A stretch of 64,000 nucleotides of DNA from Cyclobacteriaceae bacterium (GCA_016787645.1 JAEUUF010000019.1:124001-188000); one strand, 5' to 3'. Positions 35,067-43,780 are shown, counted from the first letter of the stretch. The notes: a model not told the origin generated them from the sequence alone. Made by a program: numbers and translations.

Positions 35067-36632
35067 TTAATCTACCTGTTTGAATAAGGGGGCTTTGGCG
35101 CCGGCCGTCTTCTTTATCTCGACCGCAATGGAACGTGTGGGGGCGCTCTTGATAAAATCTTCGATGGTCTCCACGATGTCGGCATCAAAAAATTGACTCT
35201 TGCCACCGTCGATCACCACAGAAGTATTTTTTGGCAGTTGCTCAAAGATTCTTCGAAGGCTTGCTTTGTGTACAAAGGACACATCTTTGGTAAACTTGAT
35301 CAGATACTGCGGTCCAGTATTGACGACAATCATGGCCGTCTGTACATTGGTCTTTAATACAAAAAAGATCGCGACCAGCACACCAATCGAAATACCTACC
35401 AGTAAATCGGTAAGCAGAATGGAAACAACCGTTACCAGGAAAGGAAGGAACTGATCAACTCCTTTCTTGAAAGTTTCGCGATACATGGCGGGGGTATTGA
35501 GCTTATACCCAACCACCAGGAGCACACCCGCCAGGCACGCCAATGGGATTAATTCAAGAACATGGGGCATGATCAGCACGACCACGGCCAAGAACACACC
35601 ATGAAGAATGGCTGACACTTTAGTTCGCCCGCCGGCAACCAGATTGGCCGAACTGCGAACGATGACCGCAGTCACGGGCAAACCACCGATTAATCCGCTC
35701 AGAAAATTACTTAGTCCCTGCGCTTTGAGCTCCCTGTTCAACGGGGTGATCCTCCGGTAAGGATCCAGCTTATCGATTGCTTCGACACTCAGCAAGGATT
35801 CGATGCTGGCGATCAACGCAATCGTGACCGCGATGCGATAAACACGAGGGTCAGTAAACCCACCGAAATCCGGAAACACGATCACCTCGCCAAGGCTTCC
35901 CAGGCCGCTGAAACCGCCAAGGTTGACCAGGTGCGTTGCCTGAACTTCCAGGGTGGGTACAAATGCTTTGAAGAGTGCATTCAAAGAAACACCCAGCGCC
36001 ACCACCACAAGGGGCGCGGGAACATAGGTCGTCCACTTGAACCGCTTGACCCATGTGGTGGGCCATAGTACAAGCACCAGCAGCGAAACCATTGAAATGA
36101 GGATGGCACCTGGGGTGAAATAGGCTATGGCGTTGAGAATTTCCGTAAACGTATTTTGATGGTCAGGTTGGAAGAAACTTTCGTCACCTTCGTAATCGGC
36201 ATCATAGCCCAGCGCATGCGGAATTTGTTTTAAGATCAGGATCAGCCCGATGGCCGCCAGCATGCCTTTGATGACTGCCGCCGGAAAAAAGTGGCCGATG
36301 GTTCCTGCCCGAAGAAAGCCGAGGAGAATTTGCAGTACACCAGCCAGAACGACCGCCAACAGAAACAAGGGAAATGACTGCAACTCCTGGATCGCGCTGA
36401 AGACAATGGTCGCCAGCCCGGCGGCCGGGCCGCTGACACTTAACGATGATTTGCTGAGTGATCCTGCCACCACGCCTCCAATAACGCCGGCTACCAATCC
36501 GGAGAAAAGTGGCGCACCCGAGGCAAGGGCAATTCCCAAACAGAGCGGTAAGGCTACGAGGAACACCACCAGCGCCGCCGGGATGTCGTGAGATAAATTG
36601 TCAAGCGGTTTAAATGAAATACGTTCTTCCAT
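35067..36632 (-). CDS. SulP-family transporter paired with carbonic anhydrase (bicarbonate transporter candidate)
   Basis: 521 residues. SulP fold with ALVVFLVALPLCLGIALASGAPLFSGLVAGVIGG, SKSSLSVSGPAAGLATIVFSAI, KGMLAAIGLILILKQIPHALGYD, ASIESLLSVEAIDKLDPYRR and LSGLIGGLPVTAVIVRSSANLVAGGRTK, followed by a short STAS domain (NTSVVIDGGKSQFFDADIVETIEDFIKSAPTRSIAVEI). Members next to carbonic anhydrase are usually bicarbonate carriers (BicA-like). It lacks the 200-residue extension seen in the SulP protein at 26010-28226, so the two are distinct paralogues. Confidence 0.88.
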   Translation of the reverse strand: MEERISFKPLDNLSHDIPAALVVFLVALPLCLGIALASGAPLFSGLVAGVIGGVVAGSLSKSSLSVSGPAAGLATIVFSAIQELQSFPLFLLAVVLAGVLQILLGFLRAGTIGHFFPAAVIKGMLAAIGLILILKQIPHALGYDADYEGDESFFQPDHQNTFTEILNAIAYFTPGAILISMVSLLVLVLWPTTWVKRFKWTTYVPAPLVVVALGVSLNALFKAFVPTLEVQATHLVNLGGFSGLGSLGEVIVFPDFGGFTDPRVYRIAVTIALIASIESLLSVEAIDKLDPYRRITPLNRELKAQGLSNFLSGLIGGLPVTAVIVRSSANLVAGGRTKVSAILHGVFLAVVVLIMPHVLELIPLACLAGVLLVVGYKLNTPAMYRETFKKGVDQFLPFLVTVVSILLTDLLVGISIGVLVAIFFVLKTNVQTAMIVVNTGPQYLIKFTKDVSFVHKASLRRIFEQLPKNTSVVIDGGKSQFFDADIVETIEDFIKSAPTRSIAVEIKKTAGAKAPLFKQVD

Positions 36633-36672
36633 GTACCAGTTCGATCCTGAGAAGTGAATAAAAAATGAAGCG

Positions 36673-36693
36673 TCATCGAAGAATCTTCAATGA
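36673..36693 (-). terminator. Hairpin plus U-tract between small secreted gene and SulP (terminator or attenuator)
   Basis: Arms TCAT-C-GAAGA and TCTTC-A-ATGA pair at 9 of 10 positions. On the minus strand, seven bases later, comes ATTTTTTATT. It lies after the stop of the small gene and before the SulP start, so it may end or reduce transcription into the SulP-can pair. Confidence 0.5.
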
Positions 36694-36712
36694 TCGCAGG
36701 AGTGGCCGGATC

Positions 36713-36997
36713 TCAGGCCTGGGGAGGGGGCGCGATGATTTCGCGACTTACTTCCAATAAATTGAAAGTCTTAAAACAGGTGGCGGTGGTTGGCAGGCCA
36801 GGAATGGCCAAACCGGGCAAGATGGAGTGAACGTCCTTGTCCATCGTTTCCTCAGATTCATCCTCTTCTGCCGTCTCTTCCGCAGAGGAGGCCGAAACAG
36901 TATATTTTACGAAACTGCGGCCGAACGATGAGACGGCTGTCTGCGCCAACAAGGAGAAGGCGATTACGAGCAGCAACAAAGAGGACAATCGTTTCAT
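36713..36997 (-). CDS. Small secreted acidic protein upstream of SulP-can
   Basis: 94 residues from the ATG at 36997, chosen because it yields a signal peptide (MKRLSSLLLLVIAFSLLAQTAVSS); the longer frame to 37129 does not. An acidic patch (SSAEETAEEDESEETMDKD) is followed by SILPGLAIPGLP and a Pro-rich end (APPPQA). Family not recognised. The combination of leader and an A-E-E-T-x-E-E-x-D patch then I-L-P is similar in style to the two proteins that bracket the hyf-like operon, but the similarity is too weak to call homology. Confidence 0.55.
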   Translation of the reverse strand: MKRLSSLLLLVIAFSLLAQTAVSSFGRSFVKYTVSASSAEETAEEDESEETMDKDVHSILPGLAIPGLPTTATCFKTFNLLEVSREIIAPPPQA

Positions 36998-37113
36998 TGG
37001 GGTCGCAATATAGCGCGATTCAGTGAATCTTGTAAACAGGATCCGGTGACTGAAGGTTTCGCAAGAGATAGAAATTGCCCATACAATGCCATGGTAAAGG
37101 CTGTATCCGCACC

Positions 37114-37129
37114 TTGATCCCATGATCAA
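37114..37129. promoter_or_regulatory. Perfect inverted repeat TTGATC-N4-GATCAA, candidate operator
   Basis: Two 6-base arms with spacer CCAT, 18 bases upstream of the marC -7 element and between divergent genes. Symmetry suggests binding of a dimeric regulator. It resembles a CRP/FNR half-site pair (TTGAT/ATCAA) but with a 6-base rather than 4-base gap. Confidence 0.4.
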
Positions 37130-37147
37130 ATAACCGAATCATCGAAT

Positions 37148-37155
37148 TACCTTTG
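37148..37155 (+). promoter_or_regulatory. Bacteroidetes -7 element for marC-rnhA
   Basis: TACCTTTG, exact TAnnTTTG, ending 4 bases before the marC ATG at 37160; the transcript is probably leaderless. Confidence 0.55.
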
Positions 37156-37159
37156 TTCC

Positions 37160-37729
37160 ATGAATCTTAAGGAAATCCTGTCCGTTACGCTGATCCTGTT
37201 TTCGGTCATTGATATTTTGGGATCGATACCTTTTGTGATCCTGATTCGTCAACGGGAAGGAAGGATATATGCCGAACGGGCCACCCTGATCGCAGCTGCG
37301 CTCATGGTGATCTTCCTTTTCCTGGGGCAATCGATCCTGAAACTATTTGGCCTGGATATCGGATCATTCGCGGTTGCCGGCTCCATCGTGATGTTCATCA
37401 TTGCCATGGAGATGATCCTCGGCATCACCCTTATTAAGGATGATCCCGATGCACAAGGCAGCGGCTCTATTGTCCCGATTGCGTTCCCCCTGATTGCCGG
37501 TGCCGGGACATTGACCACCATACTTTCACTCCGGGCCGTCTATGAAGAGTTGGACATTCTCATCGGAATCCTGCTTAACTCCATCTTTGTATACATCGTA
37601 CTCCGGGCAAGCCCGTGGATGGAGAAGAAGATCGGGAAATCAGGATTTGTCATTCTCCGTAAGGTTTTCGGGGTAATCCTGCTTTCGATCGCCGTGAAGA
37701 TCTTTAAGACCAATATCTTTATCGGGTGA
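37160..37729 (+). CDS. MarC/NAAT-family integral membrane protein
   Basis: 189 residues, six membrane segments. MarC family marks: FSVIDILGSIPFVILI at the N-terminus, FGLDIGSFAVAGSIVMFIIAMEMILG, IVPIAFPLIAGAGTLTTI and the C-terminal RKVFGVILLSIAVKIF. Proposed roles include small-molecule or amino-acid movement, none firmly shown. The last four bases overlap the GTG start of rnhA. Confidence 0.88.
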   Translation: MNLKEILSVTLILFSVIDILGSIPFVILIRQREGRIYAERATLIAAALMVIFLFLGQSILKLFGLDIGSFAVAGSIVMFIIAMEMILGITLIKDDPDAQGSGSIVPIAFPLIAGAGTLTTILSLRAVYEELDILIGILLNSIFVYIVLRASPWMEKKIGKSGFVILRKVFGVILLSIAVKIFKTNIFIG

Positions 37730-38187
37730 TCAAACTTTATACCGACGGCGCAGCGAAAGGCAATCCAGGACCGGGTGGCTATGGAGCCATTTTGAAATTC
37801 GGCCATCACGAAAAAGAACTCAGCCAGGGTTTCCGACTCACCACGAACAATCGAATGGAGCTGTTGGCGGTAATCGTTGGCCTGGAGGCCATCAAGAAGC
37901 ACGGCATCCCGATCACTATTTACTCAGACTCAAAGTACGTGGTCGAAGCAGTGAAGCAGGGATGGATCTGGGGATGGGAGAAGAAGGACTTCAAGAACAA
38001 AGCCAACCCCGATCTTTGGAAGCGGTACATCAAGTTGCACCATAAGTTCGAACCTAAGTTCGTCTGGATTCGCGGACATGCTGGTCACCCGGAAAACGAG
38101 CGCTGCGACCAACTCGCTGTCGCGGCGGCGGAGGGCGGTGACCTGGAAGTAGATAGGGAATACGAAAATTCAGTACCTAAAGGATGA
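37726..38187 (+). CDS. rnhA: Ribonuclease HI
   Basis: 153 residues, GTG start overlapping the marC stop (GTGA). Degrades the RNA of RNA-DNA hybrids. Metal ligands are visible: D7 (LYTDGAAKGNPGPGGYG), E45 (NNRMELLAV), D68 (IYSDSKYVVEAV) and the late Asp (NERCDQLAVAAA), with the flexible-loop His in IRGHAGHPEN. Normal bacterial length. Confidence 0.95.
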   Translation: MIKLYTDGAAKGNPGPGGYGAILKFGHHEKELSQGFRLTTNNRMELLAVIVGLEAIKKHGIPITIYSDSKYVVEAVKQGWIWGWEKKDFKNKANPDLWKRYIKLHHKFEPKFVWIRGHAGHPENERCDQLAVAAAEGGDLEVDREYENSVPKG

Positions 38188-38197
38188 CCCGATGCAA

Positions 38198-39520
38198 CTA
38201 CTTTTCAACGAGTTCGACACCAAGCTTTTTTAACTCAGCCAGGATCGGGTCATAGAACTCTTTGGTAACCGGCACAACAACTCCCCTCGCCTTAATCTTT
38301 CCTTCCAACAACAACTTGGCGGCAATACCTAATGGAAGCCCGACCGTTTTGGCCATCGCAGTGTGAATGGCATCATCTCCCGTCGCAATCAGTGTGGCTT
38401 GAACCTCGCGACCATGGCCATCCTTCGCATACCGGAACCGGTGCCACATCACGATCAAGTCACGGTCCTGTGGATCGAGCTTCCAGCGCTTGTTCAGGAT
38501 GTGCTCAAGTACCTGGGCCGGGGTGCCTTCGGTCAGCCCCACCGGGTTATCATCAAAGAACCCGGACCACCGGAGCTTCGCCATCTCAGGGCCATCGACC
38601 GCAACACCTGCCTGTTTGGCAATTTTCTCTTCCAATTTTCGCGTGGGGTGATAGCCGGTGAATGCATTCAGGAATGAACGGTGAGTCATCTCAGCCACTC
38701 CTTCCATCGTGTAGCTGTCATCCGTACAACCCAATTGTACCAATACATCCCAGGCGGCACAGAATCCCTCATTGCGCAACGTGCCCCTCAACATCGTTTT
38801 TATGCCTTGCAACCCGTAGAGCGCGCGATATCCCAGCGAGTCGCGGTTAGCGTAACCCTCATATTTTCCATACCCAGGTACATCGACCGGAGTGACCCGT
38901 TTGAACAATTGTTGGTAAGGGATGTATTTGTACTGACCCTCTTGCAGAAACTTGGCGGTTCCCTGCCCGGCCATGACCACGTTGCGGGGATTCCAGGTGA
39001 ACTTGTACCGCCACGGGTTTCCCGGGTCTGTCTCCGGGGCAATTAGTCCGCCTGTGAAAGATTCGAATGAGAACAGATCGCCACCTTCGGCGCGGATGCG
39101 ATCCATCACTTGCATCGCGCTCATGTGATCAATTCCGGGATCAAGGCCGCACTCATTCAGGAACAAGAGCCCTGCTTTCGTCGCTTCAGCATGAAACGAA
39201 TTCATGTCCTGCGATACATAGCTGGCCGTAAGCAGGTGTTTCTTGTATTTCAGGCAGAACTTGGCAACGACCGGGTGCAGCATAGCCGGCAACACGGAGA
39301 TGACAAGGTCATGCGCGGCAATCACGTTTTCCGCTCCTTCTTTCTTGACATCAAAGGAAATCGGCTTGCCATGAGGGGAATTGCCAATCCGCTCGCGTGC
39401 CGCCGCTTCACTGATGTCGCCGACGGTTACTTTCCAGTTATGTTTGGGGGCTTGTTCAAGCAAGTAGTCAATTAATGCCGACGAGGAGCGTCCGGCGCCG
39501 AGAACCAGGAGAGATTTCAT
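38198..39520 (-). CDS. Saccharopine dehydrogenase family protein
   Basis: 440 residues. N-terminal Rossmann fold (LVLGAGRSSSALIDYLL), then HDLVISVLPAMLHPVVAKFCLKYKKHLLTASY, and the family phrase FLNECGLDPGIDHMSAMQVMD and FTGGLIAPETDPGNPWRYKFTWNPRNVVMAGQG. This resembles the LYS9/LKR-SDH type that interconverts saccharopine with glutamate and aminoadipate semialdehyde in lysine metabolism. No lysine-ketoglutarate reductase gene is seen nearby, so the physiological substrate is inferred from family only. It is convergent with rnhA (10 bases apart) and divergent from cdd. Confidence 0.88.
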   Translation of the reverse strand: MKSLLVLGAGRSSSALIDYLLEQAPKHNWKVTVGDISEAAARERIGNSPHGKPISFDVKKEGAENVIAAHDLVISVLPAMLHPVVAKFCLKYKKHLLTASYVSQDMNSFHAEATKAGLLFLNECGLDPGIDHMSAMQVMDRIRAEGGDLFSFESFTGGLIAPETDPGNPWRYKFTWNPRNVVMAGQGTAKFLQEGQYKYIPYQQLFKRVTPVDVPGYGKYEGYANRDSLGYRALYGLQGIKTMLRGTLRNEGFCAAWDVLVQLGCTDDSYTMEGVAEMTHRSFLNAFTGYHPTRKLEEKIAKQAGVAVDGPEMAKLRWSGFFDDNPVGLTEGTPAQVLEHILNKRWKLDPQDRDLIVMWHRFRYAKDGHGREVQATLIATGDDAIHTAMAKTVGLPLGIAAKLLLEGKIKARGVVVPVTKEFYDPILAELKKLGVELVEK

Positions 39521-39606
39521 ACGTTCAATAATTACTGCAATTTATCCCGAATTCCCCATCATTTCCCATTTTGGGCATAATGGTTTAACTTTCATCAACG
39601 ACTTTA

Positions 39607-40086
39607 ATGATCACCACCATGAAGGACTTCACCTTCTTTTCTTCACTGGAAGCGCTCGACGCCGAATCCAAGTACCTTGTTCATAAAGCCAAGGAAGCCA
39701 CACAACATGCATACGCTCCGTATTCCAAATTCTACGTGGGTGCAGCGCTCTTGCTGGAGGACGGAACGTACGTGGCCGGCGCCAACCAGGAGAACGCTTC
39801 TTACCCTCTTTGCATGTGCGCGGAACGCGTGGCACTCTACACGGCCGCTTCACAATATCCCGGAAAGAAAATCAAAAAGATTGCCGTGGTTGCACACCGC
39901 AAAAATCACAAGGAACTCGTGAGTGCCAGTTCTTGCGGAGGTTGCCGCCAGGTAATGCTCGAATACGAAGTGAGGCAGGAAAGCCCCATTGAGGTGGTGA
40001 TGTTCGATGACAACCGGTGGATCCACTGCGCTTCCGCTGCAGCGCTGATGCCTTTCAGCTTCGATATCAGTCACCTCAAAGACTGA
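39607..40086 (+). CDS. cdd: Cytidine deaminase
   Basis: 159 residues. Zinc-dependent deamination of cytidine or deoxycytidine in pyrimidine salvage. Zinc site: C-A-E (LCMCAERVALYTAA, the small tetrameric type has Cys here) and SCGGCRQ; AYAPYSKFYVGAALLLEDG and GANQENASYP bind the substrate. ATG at 39607 is used; an alternative ATG is four codons on. First of three same-strand genes with small gaps. Confidence 0.94.
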   Translation: MITTMKDFTFFSSLEALDAESKYLVHKAKEATQHAYAPYSKFYVGAALLLEDGTYVAGANQENASYPLCMCAERVALYTAASQYPGKKIKKIAVVAHRKNHKELVSASSCGGCRQVMLEYEVRQESPIEVVMFDDNRWIHCASAAALMPFSFDISHLKD

Positions 40087-40096
40087 TCGCTGCCCC

Positions 40097-40753
40097 ATGG
40101 AGGAGAAGAAGACCCGGTTTGATTTTCAAGCCCGTTATTTCACCGCAGGTTCCCTTACGCCCGCCACACGCCAGGTATGGATTGTGCTTCACGGCTATGG
40201 ACAGCTGGCCCAGTATTTCCTGCGCAAGTTCGAACCCCTGCTTGAGCAGCAGGTTTATTTCATTGCTCCCGAAGGGCTTTCCCGGTTCTACCTGTCTGAA
40301 CTGACATCCACCGGCCGACCGGACAACAAAGTAGGCGCCACCTGGATGACGCGCGAGAACCGGTTGATGGATATCGAGAATTACATCACTTACCTGGACG
40401 CCATTTACGCCAACGAACTTTCGAACTTCAAGGATATACCGGTAACGCTCTTTGGCTTTTCACAAGGTTGCGCCACCGTGTGCCGATGGGCACTCGATGG
40501 TCATCCTGCGTTCAACCGGCTAATTCTGTGGGCGGGCCTTTTCCCACCCGACATGGATTTCAAAAAAGGTCATGACCTTTTTGTGAACAAGGAAACCTAC
40601 ATGGTTATCGGCGAACAAGATCCTTTTCTTTCCGCTGAGCGAATGGAAGAATTTGATGGACTCGCCGCCAAGCTGGACATACAGCCGGTAAAGATGACGT
40701 TTCCCGGAAAGCACGAACTCAACTTGCCTTTGTTGCAGCAGTTTACCGGCTAA
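40097..40753 (+). CDS. Phospholipase/carboxylesterase-type alpha/beta hydrolase
   Basis: 218 residues. VLHGYGQLAQYF holds the oxyanion region, FGFSQGCATVCRWA the nucleophile Ser, EQDPFLSAERMEE the Asp and PGKHELNLPLL the His. The size and the G-F-S-Q-G elbow match the esterase D/LYPLA-like group. Substrate unknown. 10 bases after cdd. Confidence 0.83.
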   Translation: MEEKKTRFDFQARYFTAGSLTPATRQVWIVLHGYGQLAQYFLRKFEPLLEQQVYFIAPEGLSRFYLSELTSTGRPDNKVGATWMTRENRLMDIENYITYLDAIYANELSNFKDIPVTLFGFSQGCATVCRWALDGHPAFNRLILWAGLFPPDMDFKKGHDLFVNKETYMVIGEQDPFLSAERMEEFDGLAAKLDIQPVKMTFPGKHELNLPLLQQFTG

Positions 40754-40783
40754 TTCCGGCGCATCGATACCTGAATCTGCCTT

Positions 40784-41719
40784 ATGAGAACCTTCACCGC
40801 CGAAGACATACAGCGCATTGAGATGACCACCGCCGTGAGTTTGATGCGGGATGCCTTCGCCATGTTGAGCAGTGGACAAGTGGTCGTTCCGTTGCGGACC
40901 GTCCAGGAAACACAGGATCAAAAAGGCATGGCGCTGTTCATGCCTTCGTATTCGCCCGCGTGGAAGTTGTTCGGACTGAAGATGGTGACAGTTTTTCCCA
41001 ACAACGTACCTCCTGCCCCGATGATTCAAGGGGTTATGCTGTTGATGGATGCCGAACGCGGAACACCCCTCGCTTCGATGGATGCCGCGGCGATAACTGC
41101 TTTGCGCACCGGTGCCGCCTCCGGATTGGCTTCCGAACTTCTCTCCAGAACCGAAAGCGAGACCCTCGCGCTATTCGGTACTGGTGCCCAGGCGTGGACA
41201 CAAGTGGCCGGCGTGCTCGCGGTGCGGAAAATCCAGGAAGTAATGGTGAAAGGAACCTCCCGGGAAAAAGAAGAAGCATTTTGCAAACGGGTAAGGGACG
41301 AGTACCAGATCTCCTGCCGACCGCTTCGTGATCTATCCGAATTATCCCAAGCCGACGTCATCTGCACCGCCACTGGTTCGCATCAACCGCTGTTTCATCT
41401 CAAGCACCTGAATCCTGGTGTACATATCAATGCCATCGGCGCCTACAAGCCACACATGCGGGAATTGAGTGAGGACATTATTGTTCAGTGTAAACTCATC
41501 GTCGACCAGCGAGCCGCCGTTCTTCATGAAGCGGGAGAGGTGGTGATTCCCCTGAAAGAAGGCCGGCTAACTCCCTCCGTTATCTATGCTGAACTGGGGG
41601 AGGTTGTTGCGGGTAAAGCCGGCAGGGCCTCAAGCGATGAAATTACAGTTTTCAAGTCCGTTGGAAACGCCATCCAGGACCTCGCCGTCGCGCGGTTTCT
41701 GATTAATCAGCAGGCGTGA
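40784..41719 (+). CDS. Ornithine cyclodeaminase/mu-crystallin family protein
   Basis: 311 residues. NAD(P)-dependent Rossmann enzyme: RTVQETQDQKGMALFMPSYSP, the ALRTGAASGLASELLSR helix, FGTGAQAWTQVAGVLAV (nucleotide loop), DVICTATGSHQPLF and HINAIGAYKPHMREL. Members include ornithine cyclodeaminase, alanine dehydrogenase and ketimine reductase, and sequence alone does not tell which. Follows the esterase by 30 bases. Confidence 0.88.
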   Translation: MRTFTAEDIQRIEMTTAVSLMRDAFAMLSSGQVVVPLRTVQETQDQKGMALFMPSYSPAWKLFGLKMVTVFPNNVPPAPMIQGVMLLMDAERGTPLASMDAAAITALRTGAASGLASELLSRTESETLALFGTGAQAWTQVAGVLAVRKIQEVMVKGTSREKEEAFCKRVRDEYQISCRPLRDLSELSQADVICTATGSHQPLFHLKHLNPGVHINAIGAYKPHMRELSEDIIVQCKLIVDQRAAVLHEAGEVVIPLKEGRLTPSVIYAELGEVVAGKAGRASSDEITVFKSVGNAIQDLAVARFLINQQA

Positions 41720-41722
41720 AAG

Positions 41723-42745
41723 CTATTCCTTCCTGAACGTGCCGCTGTCGACATCTTTCATGAATTGAATCAACCCGGGAAAATAATGCTCCTGGTCATC
41801 CCACATGCTCAGGTGACTGCCATTGGGGCAATACAGGTACCTCCCTTGTTTTACCTGGGAGGCCATCCATTTCATATGTTCGGGGTCCATGGTATCATGT
41901 TGGGCGCCAATGGTAAGCGTAGGGACCTCAATGGTCGGTAAGTCTGCCTTGCGATCCCAATTTTTCAAAGTGCCACCAATTCCGAATTCACTGGGGCCTT
42001 GCATCATCGTATAGATCACTCCATTCAAATGCTTAAAGGCTCGGTTCACCGGTTCTGGCCATTGGTCCATGGGCATATGGCAAATGTGTTGCGTGTAGTA
42101 GTTATTCATTAGCAATTCAGAATATCTCGGGTTCGCATAGTCTTGTTTGGCTTCCAGCGCACGAACCTCGGCGAGCACCGCGGGGTCCAGCTGTTTGGCC
42201 AACACTTCATCGGCATATCGTCCGTAGTCAGGCGCGCTGGACATCATATTGGAGATGATCAGGCCCTTGATGTTCTTCTGGTATTTCAATGCATATTCCA
42301 TAGCCAGGATACCACCCCATGAAGATCCCAACAGGAAGAAATTGGAACTATCAAGGCCCAATGCCAGACGGACCTCCTCTACCTCCTCAACAAACCTCGT
42401 GGTTGTCCAAAGTGACGTATCGTTGGGCTGATCACTGTAATAGGAGCCGAGCTGGTCATAGTAATAATATTCAATGCCCTCAGACGGGAGGAAGCTGTCG
42501 AAGCTTTCAAAGTATTCATGGGTTGCCGCAGGGCCACCATGCAGCAAGAGAAGTTTGATTTTTGGATTGTTCCCCACCCGTTTGGTCCACACCTTATACT
42601 TGCCACCGTGTATGGGTATCATTCGGATACCCCCTGCCCGGATGCCGGTCTCGCCGAGGTTGAAATAATCGTTGGGTTTGGATTGCGGCTGGCATGAAAA
42701 CAGGAAAATAAACGCCAGCAACCCTGGAGTTAGTTTGGTTTTCAT
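41723..42745 (-). CDS. Proline iminopeptidase-family lipoprotein
   Basis: 340 residues. Lipoprotein signal MKTKLTPGLLAFIFLFSC. Alpha/beta hydrolase: LLLHGGPAATHEYF (HGGPG motif), GSSWGGILAMEYAL (Ser nucleophile), AQHDTMDPEHMKW (Asp) and NGSHLSMWDD (His). This is the pattern of prolyl aminopeptidases that act on N-terminal proline; here it is anchored outside the cytoplasm. Convergent with the cyclodeaminase gene, 3 bases apart. Confidence 0.87.
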   Translation of the reverse strand: MKTKLTPGLLAFIFLFSCQPQSKPNDYFNLGETGIRAGGIRMIPIHGGKYKVWTKRVGNNPKIKLLLLHGGPAATHEYFESFDSFLPSEGIEYYYYDQLGSYYSDQPNDTSLWTTTRFVEEVEEVRLALGLDSSNFFLLGSSWGGILAMEYALKYQKNIKGLIISNMMSSAPDYGRYADEVLAKQLDPAVLAEVRALEAKQDYANPRYSELLMNNYYTQHICHMPMDQWPEPVNRAFKHLNGVIYTMMQGPSEFGIGGTLKNWDRKADLPTIEVPTLTIGAQHDTMDPEHMKWMASQVKQGRYLYCPNGSHLSMWDDQEHYFPGLIQFMKDVDSGTFRKE

Positions 42746-42808
42746 AGAATTTGGTTTGGGTCTTCTAAGCTACGACTTCAACCCCGGAAAAGGAATGGAC
42801 TGCCCGAA

Positions 42809-43768
42809 CTACCTCTTGGTCATTTCACTCAAAAATCCCCATCCATACCCCACAAACTGCACCATAGCTGCGGGTACACTCAGGAAAGCAGCCGTGGCCG
42901 ATTTGGTGACGCGCAGGCAGTCGATGAATATCGCCAACCAATAAATAAAAAATAAGGAGTAGCCCAGCATGGCTAGCGGGCGATAGAGCACGGTAATGAA
43001 TGGAAGGGCAACAAACGCTACAAAGACGAAGGATGGAAACCAATGAATGGGCTTGATTTCGGTGGGGTGCACTCTGCCAACCCGTACCCGGCCCCGACCG
43101 AAGCCTTCTACCTGTCTGAAGAATTCAGTAAGTTCCGTCCTGCGCTTGTGATACACAAAAGCTTCGGGAATCAGTCCCACCTTGAAGCCGGCATTTCGCA
43201 TACGAATACTCAGTTCAATGTCTTCCGCCAGGCGGTGGAAGCGAAAACCCCCGGTCTGTTCCCACACCTTTCGGCTCATACCCATGTTGAAACTGCGGGG
43301 CTGAAAATTATCCGCCTGGTTCTTTCCCCCGCGAATACCTCCGGTGGTCAGCACCGACGACATGGTATACGCCATGGCCCGTTGGAGCGATGAGAAAGAC
43401 TCATGACCGCGGTCAGGACCGCCCCATGCATCGAGGGCTCGCGAAGCCAGGGCGTTGTCGACAACCGAGAAATACTCGGGCGGCAATATGCAGTCGGAAT
43501 CAAATACGACGAGGTATTGCCCGGAGGCATGTTCAAATCCAAAATTGCGGCTTGGGCCCGGCCCTGTGTTGGGCTTGGAGTAGTATTGAATCCTAAGACG
43601 CTGAACAAACTGTTCGTATACATCCTCCGATCGTTTTGTCGAGCCATCTTCCACGACCAGTACCTCAAAATCGGTGTAAGATTGCTTTACCAGGCTTTCC
43701 AACAGTTCCCGCAGTTCGTCAGGACGATTGTAAACAGGGATAATGACAGAGTACTTCGGATTGGACAT
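42809..43768 (-). CDS. Family 2 glycosyltransferase with C-terminal membrane helices
   Basis: 319 residues. GT-A fold: YSVIIPVYNRPDELRELLESL, FEVLVVEDGS, GPGPSRNFGFEHASGQYLVVFDSDCILPPEYF (DxD-type metal site), GGPDRGHESFSS and QTGGFRFHRLAEDIELSIRMRNAG (the E-D motif). Two or three hydrophobic segments follow (IHWFPSFVFVAFVALPFITVLYR, YSLFFIYWLAIF). It adds a sugar to a lipid or polysaccharide at the inner membrane; the acceptor is unknown. TACTTTTG (43773-43780, minus) precedes the start by 4 bases. Confidence 0.9.
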   Translation of the reverse strand: MSNPKYSVIIPVYNRPDELRELLESLVKQSYTDFEVLVVEDGSTKRSEDVYEQFVQRLRIQYYSKPNTGPGPSRNFGFEHASGQYLVVFDSDCILPPEYFSVVDNALASRALDAWGGPDRGHESFSSLQRAMAYTMSSVLTTGGIRGGKNQADNFQPRSFNMGMSRKVWEQTGGFRFHRLAEDIELSIRMRNAGFKVGLIPEAFVYHKRRTELTEFFRQVEGFGRGRVRVGRVHPTEIKPIHWFPSFVFVAFVALPFITVLYRPLAMLGYSLFFIYWLAIFIDCLRVTKSATAAFLSVPAAMVQFVGYGWGFLSEMTKR

Positions 43769-43772
43769 ACTG

Positions 43773-43780
43773 CAAAAGTA
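43773..43780 (-). promoter_or_regulatory. Bacteroidetes -7 element for the glycosyltransferase
   Basis: Minus strand TACTTTTG, an exact TAnnTTTG match directly upstream of the ATG at 43768. Confidence 0.45.
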
